The translations under genes and the position numbers were made by a program. Shown piece by piece: positions 7,039 through 13,409 of a stretch of DNA of 24,510 bases. The notes under the pieces were generated by a model, which saw only the letters and a list, made by a program, of their open reading frames with translations, did no database searches and was not told the DNA's origin. This DNA comes from CAZAFM01 sp964484395 (GTDB taxonomy: Bacteria; Campylobacterota; Campylobacteria; Campylobacterales; CAZAFM01). The stretch covers positions 1 through 24,510 of the forward strand of contig CAZAFM010000027.1 in assembly GCA_964484395.1 (NCBI GenBank), read 5' to 3'. How positions within the stretch are numbered: position 1 is the stretch's first letter; each line of letters starts with the position of its first letter.

Positions 7039-7044
7039 TACAAT
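7039..7044 (+). promoter_or_regulatory. -10 box of the lipoprotein-Zorya-signalling operon
   Basis: TACAAT preceded by a run of T, 37 nt before the first ATG at 7082. It is the only plausible promoter seen for the eight-gene run that follows; neighbouring TTATAT could serve instead. Confidence 0.45.
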
Positions 7045-7081
7045 TATATCCACTTATTAAATATGATTAAAGGAACAAAAA

Positions 7082-7588
7082 ATGAGATTTACTTTTTTTG
7101 CTTTAATAATAGCATTTATATTGTTGGCTCTAACTGGATGTGCAACAAAATACGAAGATGCACTAAACATAAACAAACTAAAAGCAGAGTACCTAGAAGC
7201 TACTAGAACAGGAGAGATACTAAATGCACTACAAACAAAGGTAGTAGCCACTGCAACCTATCTAAACAAGATAGAACCACAAAAATACAATAATAAAGAG
7301 ACTTTTGTAGTTGGTATCTACTACCCTTCGGTACAAAATAGTGCAACAAACCAAGGGCTTGATAGTAAATATATTGATCTTTTTATGGAGGTGAATGGGC
7401 AAAAAATAGAGTATGAGAGTAAAGAAGAGCTTAATCAAGACCATAGCCTCTTATCTCAAATGCCACTATATAGTAAGTGGTACAAGTACTATTTAATAGA
7501 GTTTGAGAAGATAGAGAGTGAAGAGTTTGCTATAGTTATCAAGGAAGCTTCATTTGGTGAGACTAAATTGGAGTTTAATAAGCAATAA
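7082..7588 (+). CDS. Small lipoprotein, first gene of the Zorya-like operon
   Basis: A 168-residue protein with a lipoprotein signal peptide: MRFTF, a hydrophobic stretch and the lipobox LTGC with Cys20, so it is predicted to be lipid-anchored facing the periplasm (inner or outer membrane). The mature part is mixed alpha/beta with a motif-like stretch ETFVVGIYYPSVQNS; I do not recognise a family. AAAGGAAC precedes the ATG at a good distance. Its stop codon is immediately followed by the start of the histidine kinase, so it may be a periplasmic accessory of that kinase or of the ZorB-like protein downstream. That role is inference from position only. Confidence 0.8.
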   Translation: MRFTFFALIIAFILLALTGCATKYEDALNINKLKAEYLEATRTGEILNALQTKVVATATYLNKIEPQKYNNKETFVVGIYYPSVQNSATNQGLDSKYIDLFMEVNGQKIEYESKEELNQDHSLLSQMPLYSKWYKYYLIEFEKIESEEFAIVIKEASFGETKLEFNKQ

Positions 7589-8803
7589 ATGGATACCATA
7601 AAAGAAAATCTAGTTGCCCAAATAAGGGATTTAGAAGAGAGTCTAAAAAAGAAAAATTTTTCACTTAGTAATAGCGTAAAATATATGAGGGCTATTTTAG
7701 ACCTTCAATCTGCAATAGTTTTTGTTCTTGATAATGATGAAGTTATAGATGGCTCTCAAAGCTTTTTATATCTTTTTAACTACGCTACGACTGATGAGAT
7801 GCAAAGAGATTTTGCAGAAGCTTACATAATAGAAGATAGTATCAAACTCCCTTGTCCTGAACTACTAGAAGAAAAAGAGTGGGTAAAATATCTACTTAAA
7901 AACACTAGTTCTACCTTTAGAGTTAAGCTCATAAAAGATGATATAGAGTATATATTTGAAATTCTAGCTAGAAATATGCTCTATAGAAGTGGTATACCTG
8001 ATAAAGACTACTTAGAAAACAACTACACTGTCGTCTCTTTAAACGACATCACAGACTTAGTCAAAGAGATGGAAAAGAGTCGTGAAAAAGACTTCATGCT
8101 AATGCGTCAATCTAGGTTTGCTACACTTGGTGAGATGTTAGCAAACATTGCACATCAGTGGAGACAGCCTCTAAACTCACTTGGTATCATTATTCAGAAC
8201 CTCCAAAGAAAGTATGACAAAGGAGAGGTAACTCCAGAACTTATGAAAAAAAGTACAAAAAAAGAGTTAGAACTCTTAGATAGTATGGCAAATACTGTAA
8301 GTGACTTTACAAACTTCTTCAAACCAAACAAGACTAAGCAGGTTTTTTATCTATCAGATGCTGTCAAAAAAGCCCTTAGTATACTTGATTCAAGCTTGTT
8401 TAATAACAACATAGATGTAGAATTAAATAGTAAAGATGACTGCAAGTGCTTTGCCTATGAAAATGAGTTAGTTCAAGCTCTAATAAATATCTTCCAAAAC
8501 TCAAGAGATGCAATAATGCAAAACAAACCAGAAGAGAAAAAGATAATAATAACACTCTCATGCAGAGGTTCTATGGCTTCATGTATGATAGAAGATAGTG
8601 CAGGAGGGATAGATAATGCTATAATAGGAACTATCTTCAAACCATACTTCACTACTAAAAGCGATGGAACAGGTATAGGCTTATATATGACCAAAATGAT
8701 ACTTGAAGATAGCCTACAAGGTACTATATCAGTAAAAAACGGAGAAAAAGGTGCTTGTTTTAACATAATGTTTCCTATAAGCAGGAGGTTTCATGGAGAG
8801 TGA
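7589..8803 (+). CDS. Cytoplasmic sensor histidine kinase (HQWRQP type)
   Basis: A 404-residue kinase without obvious membrane segments. An N-terminal coil (1-30) leads into a divergent PAS-like sensor region (about 35-160), then the dimerisation helices with FATLGEMLANIAHQWRQPLN (phospho-accepting H189), and an ATPase domain with N-box NIFQNSRDAI, G1 EDSAGGI, F-box IFKPYFTTK and G2 GTGIGLYM. H-boxes with WRQPL are common in Campylobacterota kinases. No response regulator follows in the operon, so the partner is encoded elsewhere. It starts directly after the lipoprotein stop; its end overlaps the next small gene by 11 nt. The PAS-like region shares style with the N-terminal part of the kinase at 16398-17930. 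Confidence 0.9.
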   Translation: MDTIKENLVAQIRDLEESLKKKNFSLSNSVKYMRAILDLQSAIVFVLDNDEVIDGSQSFLYLFNYATTDEMQRDFAEAYIIEDSIKLPCPELLEEKEWVKYLLKNTSSTFRVKLIKDDIEYIFEILARNMLYRSGIPDKDYLENNYTVVSLNDITDLVKEMEKSREKDFMLMRQSRFATLGEMLANIAHQWRQPLNSLGIIIQNLQRKYDKGEVTPELMKKSTKKELELLDSMANTVSDFTNFFKPNKTKQVFYLSDAVKKALSILDSSLFNNNIDVELNSKDDCKCFAYENELVQALINIFQNSRDAIMQNKPEEKKIIITLSCRGSMASCMIEDSAGGIDNAIIGTIFKPYFTTKSDGTGIGLYMTKMILEDSLQGTISVKNGEKGACFNIMFPISRRFHGE

Positions 8804-8942
8804 TAAGCTAGTATCAGCTATCTTAACAATGCTCTTTATTGCACTTGCTTTTAGGATATATCTTAATATTATCTCCAAAAAAAGACTAAATATTAAAGAC
8901 CCAAAAAAAGATGAAAAAAATAGAGATAAGGATAGAGATTGA
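8793..8942 (+). CDS. 49-residue single-span membrane peptide
   Basis: A short frame from ATG 8793 to TGA 8940-8942 encoding 49 residues. The first half has a hydrophobic segment (LVSAILTMLFIALAFRIYL), the second half is highly charged, ending EKNRDKDRD. A perfect AGGAGG at 8783-8788 supports translation, the start overlaps the kinase stop by 11 nt, and the stop overlaps the zorA-like TTG start by 4 nt (TTGA). Such tight overlaps and the strong ribosome-binding site argue for a real gene. By position it could be a small subunit or assembly factor of the ZorA-like motor, or a device coupling zorA translation to the kinase. No homologue is recognised. Confidence 0.72.
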   Translation: MESDKLVSAILTMLFIALAFRIYLNIISKKRLNIKDPKKDEKNRDKDRD

Positions 8943-11881
8943 CAATTGCAATAAACATAGTATTCACAGCCTTAATGCTGATTTTAGCATTTACAGATGT
9001 CAGAACCTACCTCCAACAAAAACATAAAGACCTCAAATCAGCCATCCTCTCCTTAGGTATTCTTGGAACATTTTTGGGGATTTTTATAGGGCTGATGGGG
9101 TTTGATACGACAAACATACAAGATTCTGTACCAAATATGCTAGATGGGCTAAAAATCGCCTTTTTTACCTCAATAGCTGGTATGAGTATAGCTGTATCAC
9201 TGTTTATTTTTCAAAAGTTTAAACCCATATCATCCCCTGAAGATTCCAATATAGAGTATATAAACAAACAACTTCAAAAGCTAGATACCCTAGAGAAGCT
9301 TGAGAAACTAGACTACCTAGAGATGTTAAAAGCCTTGTATCATCAAAAAGAGATAGACAAAAACACAAAAGAGATGAGTGAGGAGATAAAAAAACTCTCC
9401 ATCCATCTAAAAAGCTCTCATCAGCAGACTTATGACCTACTTTTTAGTAGCTTTGAGCATGTTATTACCACTCTCAAAAACGCCATAGAAGAGATTTCAA
9501 AAGGTGCTTCTAAAGAGATTATAGATGCTCTAGGAGCGGTTATAAAAGACTTTAATAACAACCTAAATGAGCAGTTTGGAGATAATTTCAAAGAGCTAAA
9601 CAGTGGCGTACAAAACCTACTAGAGTGGCAGCACAACTACAAAAGCTCAGTAGAAGAGAGTGAAAAAGCACTAAAAGCAACAGTTGCTTCTCTTAGTAGC
9701 TCGAAAGAGACCTTTGAGCTTATAGCCTCTAAAAACAGTGATATTATGGGAGTATATAGAGAGCTTTCACTGATAATCAACACATACTCAAACCAGACAA
9801 AAACACTAAATGCCCAGCTAGAACAGTATGCAAAGCTAGGTGATAAGTCAAAAGAGATGCTAGAAAGCATAGATGAGCTTTTTAGCAACTCCCAAGAAAA
9901 GTACTCACTTCTAGGTGAGAACTTTGAAAACTACATAATCACTTCAAAAGAGAAGATAGAGGGACTTCTAAAAGAGTTTGTAGAGAAGTCATACGAGCAA
10001 AATAACTTCTTAATAGAGCAGATAAAAACAGAGAGTGAGAGCTCACAAGAGCAATTACGAAGCTTGATGCAGAGTACCTCAATCTTCTTTAAAGAGGAGC
10101 TTGAGATATTTAACCAAAGTAGCCAAGAGATATCACATACTCTTCAAGAGAGTTCAAGAAGCGCACTTCAAGAGCACTCCTTAGTACTCCAAGAGATAAA
10201 CAAAGAGTCTGTAGAGCTATATAAAAACCACTCAGAAAAGCTAAGTGAACTCATAGACAATGCTAAAGATTCTACTGAGAACTTCAAGCTAAGCCTTCAA
10301 AAACTAAATGAAGACTCAAAAGAACTTATGCATGAGTATCAAGCTGAGATTATGCAAAACCAAGAGAGGTTTGCTGAAGCTCTAAAGGAGGATGCAAAGG
10401 AGAGCTTTAGAGCTATAGAGGAGCAAAATAGTAATAGCATAAAAGAGTATGCAACTACCACTGATGAACTTACTCGCACAAGTGTAGAAGCTATCAAAGA
10501 GGGACTTGAGCAATCACTACTAGGCTTTAGAGATACACAAAAAGAGATGCTCCAAGACTTCAAGCAGACTCAATCAGGCTTTAGAGATGCCTCAAATGAA
10601 GTAAAAACAAGCGTCATAGATGACTTAGTGGAGATAAAAGAGTCTTTTTCTAGTACCCTTACTTCTCAAAGAGATGAGCTAAAAGAGACCGCACAGAGCC
10701 TAATAGAGAGTGTCACAACCTCGCAAGAAACACTCACTCAAACCATACAAAGCACAAATAGCACACTGTTAGAAAGCATAACAGATTCACAAAAACACCT
10801 AGAACAAAGCATCTCACATACAAACACATCACTTACAGATAGTATCACAAACTCCCAAGAGAAGCTAAGTGATAGCCTCCAAAACTCAAATAGAAAACTC
10901 CAAGAGAGTATCAAAGAGCTTTTTGGCTCTATAGCTAGTGATACAGAGCAGAGTATTGAGTTTTTAAAATCAGAGCTTTTTGGCTCTATAGAACAGAGTG
11001 TAAAAGCAGCCATAACTAAAAGTGAAGAGTTTTTAAACTCATTTATAGATGATCTATCTAGAAACTCAAAAGAGTCTCAAGAGATTATCTTCACTATACT
11101 AGATAGTGTCAAAACAAGTGTAGACTCAAGTAAAGAAGCAGTAGATTCACTAAGTAGTAGTGCAAAAACTAGCATAGAACAGAGCTTTGAATCCGCCTCA
11201 AACGCTCACAAACTACTAAGCCAACAAGGAAGCAAAACCCTCTCACAACTAGACCTACTAACCAAAAAACTCATGATAGAGCAGAAAAATATGCTCAAAA
11301 ACTCACTAGAAGAGTATAGTGGCTTTGTAGAGGAGTCAAAAACCTCCCTTCAATCACTCTTTACTACTATAGATGAGTTTAATACAGAGTTTACACTCAA
11401 AAACAGTGAGACAATAAATGAATTAAGTCAGTCAACTAAAGATAGTATACAGAGTATAAGCTCTGAGTTTAAGGAGCACTCCTATAGAACCCTAGAGGAG
11501 ATAAAAGCACTACTTGATAAAAGCTCTATAGAGTACATAGCATCTCTAGAAAAAAATGTAAATGAAGGAAAAGATGTACCTATAAAAATAGCTCAAAACA
11601 TAAAATCTGCCTTCATGCAAGCCCAAAAAGAGATATCAGCCTACTCAAAAAGTACAAACTCATCAATCTTAAGCTCAAAAGAGATGGCTGAGAAGCTAAA
11701 TGCAGAGATAAGAGAGTCCATAAAAGAGCAAGTAGATGAAAACAAGAAGATAAATGAGGAGATGCAAAAGGGGCTAAGAATCCTTGATAACTCTCTTCAA
11801 AATGTCATTATGAACTTTAAGAATGACTATGAGTGGTTTTTGCGAAGAGTTAGAGAGCTTATGGGGGCTGATAGGCTTTGA
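8939..11881 (+). CDS. zorA: ZorA-like MotA/ExbB-type proton-channel protein with very long coiled tail
   Basis: A 980-residue inner-membrane protein. Residues 1-95 hold three hydrophobic segments: IAINIVFTALMLILAF, LGILGTFLGIFIGLMGFD, and KIAFFTSIAGMSIAVSLFIF. The GTFLGIxIGLxxFDT...PxxLDGLKxAFFTSIxGM pattern is that of ZorA, the MotA-like subunit of the Zorya anti-phage motor. The remaining ~880 residues are Ser/Glu/Lys-rich, lack Pro and hydrophobic spans, and are predicted almost wholly helical coiled coil, corresponding to the cytoplasmic ZorA tail. At 980 residues it seems longer than ZorA proteins I know of. The TTG start overlaps the 49-residue gene. It is followed after 19 nt by the ZorB-like partner. 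A non-defence MotAB-like role cannot be excluded. Confidence 0.82.
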   Translation: MTIAINIVFTALMLILAFTDVRTYLQQKHKDLKSAILSLGILGTFLGIFIGLMGFDTTNIQDSVPNMLDGLKIAFFTSIAGMSIAVSLFIFQKFKPISSPEDSNIEYINKQLQKLDTLEKLEKLDYLEMLKALYHQKEIDKNTKEMSEEIKKLSIHLKSSHQQTYDLLFSSFEHVITTLKNAIEEISKGASKEIIDALGAVIKDFNNNLNEQFGDNFKELNSGVQNLLEWQHNYKSSVEESEKALKATVASLSSSKETFELIASKNSDIMGVYRELSLIINTYSNQTKTLNAQLEQYAKLGDKSKEMLESIDELFSNSQEKYSLLGENFENYIITSKEKIEGLLKEFVEKSYEQNNFLIEQIKTESESSQEQLRSLMQSTSIFFKEELEIFNQSSQEISHTLQESSRSALQEHSLVLQEINKESVELYKNHSEKLSELIDNAKDSTENFKLSLQKLNEDSKELMHEYQAEIMQNQERFAEALKEDAKESFRAIEEQNSNSIKEYATTTDELTRTSVEAIKEGLEQSLLGFRDTQKEMLQDFKQTQSGFRDASNEVKTSVIDDLVEIKESFSSTLTSQRDELKETAQSLIESVTTSQETLTQTIQSTNSTLLESITDSQKHLEQSISHTNTSLTDSITNSQEKLSDSLQNSNRKLQESIKELFGSIASDTEQSIEFLKSELFGSIEQSVKAAITKSEEFLNSFIDDLSRNSKESQEIIFTILDSVKTSVDSSKEAVDSLSSSAKTSIEQSFESASNAHKLLSQQGSKTLSQLDLLTKKLMIEQKNMLKNSLEEYSGFVEESKTSLQSLFTTIDEFNTEFTLKNSETINELSQSTKDSIQSISSEFKEHSYRTLEEIKALLDKSSIEYIASLEKNVNEGKDVPIKIAQNIKSAFMQAQKEISAYSKSTNSSILSSKEMAEKLNAEIRESIKEQVDENKKINEEMQKGLRILDNSLQNVIMNFKNDYEWFLRRVRELMGADRL
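10915..10991 (+). repeat. Internal repeat in the ZorA-like tail
   Basis: The 20-nt sequence AGAGCTTTTTGGCTCTATAG occurs at 10915-10934 and again at 10972-10991, 57 nt (19 residues) apart, encoding ELFGSI twice. It suggests that the tail grew by small duplications. Confidence 0.6.
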
Positions 11882-11900
11882 TATCAAAGGAGATTAATAG

Positions 11901-12632
11901 GTGAGGGATAGTAATGATTGGATAAGCATATCAGATATGATGGCTGGAGTTATGATGATTTTCTTACTCATTACAGTCTCATACATATATGTCACAGAGA
12001 TGGATAAAAAAGTGCTTGAAGAGAAAAACACAAAACTAGAAGAAGCAAACAAAAAGATAAATGATATAGCTACTACCTATACTAGCTTACAACTAAATCT
12101 CAACCGTGCTTTAAAAAGTGAGTTTAGCGTGGATTTAGACAAGTGGAATGCGGAGATAGATGATGATAACACACTAAGGTTCAAAGAGCCAGAAGTCTAC
12201 TTTGATGCTGGAGAGAGTGAGGTAAAAGAGCGCTTCAAAAAGATACTTGAGAATTTTTTTCCTAGATACATAGATATACTATCTCAACCTCAGTTTAAAG
12301 AGTATATTGAGGATATAAGGATTGAAGGACACACCTCAGATGAGTGGAATGTGGCTTCTACTATAGATGAGAGATACATAAAAAACGCGGAACTCTCACA
12401 AGCTAGAGCTCTAAATGTACTTAGGTACTGCTTTGCCCAAACAGATATTGATAGTCACAAGAACTGGCTTATAGAGGTATTAAGAGCTACTGGTCTTTCA
12501 TACGCAAAACCTCTACCAAATGAAGATGCCTCAAGACGGGTTGAGTTCAAAGCAGTTGTTAAAACCAAAGAGAAGATACTTGAGATTTTAGATATAGCGG
12601 AAAAAATAGATAGTGTTTCACAAAGTCGCTAA
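11901..12632 (+). CDS. zorB: ZorB-like MotB/OmpA-domain protein
   Basis: A 243-residue protein with one N-terminal membrane span containing the proton-carrying aspartate: WISISDMMAGVMMIFLLI (Asp12), the ZorB/MotB 'SxSDLMxGLMMxFL' pattern. A coiled linker (about 32-75) leads to a periplasmic OmpA-like peptidoglycan-binding domain with VYFDAGESEVKERF, IRIEGHTSDEWN, AELSQARALNVLRYC and DASRRVEF. The EGHTSDEW and LSQARA elements are characteristic of ZorB. It starts at GTG with AAGGAG eight bases upstream, and its end overlaps the next gene by 20 nt. Together with the ZorA-like protein it should form a 5:2 proton-driven rotary unit anchored to the cell wall; that is known for the family and inferred here. 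Confidence 0.87.
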   Translation: MRDSNDWISISDMMAGVMMIFLLITVSYIYVTEMDKKVLEEKNTKLEEANKKINDIATTYTSLQLNLNRALKSEFSVDLDKWNAEIDDDNTLRFKEPEVYFDAGESEVKERFKKILENFFPRYIDILSQPQFKEYIEDIRIEGHTSDEWNVASTIDERYIKNAELSQARALNVLRYCFAQTDIDSHKNWLIEVLRATGLSYAKPLPNEDASRRVEFKAVVKTKEKILEILDIAEKIDSVSQSR

Positions 12633-13401
12633 AGCCTCAACCCTAAAAGGTGAACTAAATAGTAGTGAGATACTCACAGAAAAACTCTACAGCAGAGGTC
12701 TACAAGCTAACTTCTACGATAAGCTAGAACTACTAGATGGAATCTACATAAGATATCCTAACTCACTCTTTGTAAAAACCATCATCTATAAGCCTATCTT
12801 AGAGTATCATCTTTTCAAAAACTATGGATTTGAGCCATTTCATCTATTTTTTTGTGATACGCTAAAGAGTGCAAATCTAGATGAGTATAGAGCTGTAATA
12901 GTTGATAAAAACAAGTTTTTTGTAAATGTTAAACAAAACAGAGCTGATATCTCCATCTATAGAGATAAGCCTCTTAGTATATGCCCTCAGTGTCTTATGA
13001 AGCTAAACTCAAACTTCAACAAAGAACTAAACTCCAAAACATTTGATATAAAAAAGCATCTCCAAACCAGCTACTTAAAAGCCAATAATGAACTTTTTGA
13101 TATAAATCCAGAAGAAAAAACCACACAGAGCTTCTTAAAAGAGTGGTATAAAGTAAGGGATTTTTTACTAATAGTCAAAAACTCCTACTGCTTAGAGTGT
13201 AATATTAAACTAAAAGCTCCAGAGTTTGCATCACTCCACTACTCTATTTCAGATGAACTAGGAGGAAAAACCCCAAAAATAGAGCTTCTATGCCCAGTAT
13301 GTCACTCCAAAAAGTCTGGACACAAAGAGATAAAAAATAGTAAAATATATAAATTGTTTTTAAATTTCAAAACACAACAAATAAAAAACAGCAAGAGATA
13401 G
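12613..13401 (+). CDS. Zinc-ribbon / degenerate HNH protein, candidate ZorE-like effector
   Basis: A 262-residue protein with three cysteine pairs: CPQC at 124-127, CLEC at 193-196 and CPVCH at 227-231 followed by H237. The segment from CLEC to H237 (CxxC ... LHYSISDELGG ... LCPVCH) has the spacing of an HNH nuclease, but where active HNH proteins have HH before I/V, this one has HY (H209, Y210). Type II Zorya encodes an HNH protein (ZorE) right after ZorAB, so this is the likely effector slot. The N-terminal 120 residues match no family I know. The GTG start overlaps zorB by 20 nt; no better start exists. The next gene begins 8 nt later. Function is inferred from position and the zinc motifs. 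Confidence 0.65.
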   Translation: MFHKVAKASTLKGELNSSEILTEKLYSRGLQANFYDKLELLDGIYIRYPNSLFVKTIIYKPILEYHLFKNYGFEPFHLFFCDTLKSANLDEYRAVIVDKNKFFVNVKQNRADISIYRDKPLSICPQCLMKLNSNFNKELNSKTFDIKKHLQTSYLKANNELFDINPEEKTTQSFLKEWYKVRDFLLIVKNSYCLECNIKLKAPEFASLHYSISDELGGKTPKIELLCPVCHSKKSGHKEIKNSKIYKLFLNFKTQQIKNSKR

Positions 13402-13409
13402 GGAACATT

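Noticed and set aside
8939..12632. Flagellar stator MotA/MotB or ExbB/ExbD-TolQR pair
   Set aside because: The first protein has three spans followed by ~880 residues of coil, and the second has a full OmpA domain with EGHTSDEW; both fit ZorA/ZorB better than MotA (four spans, short) or ExbD/TolR (no OmpA domain).
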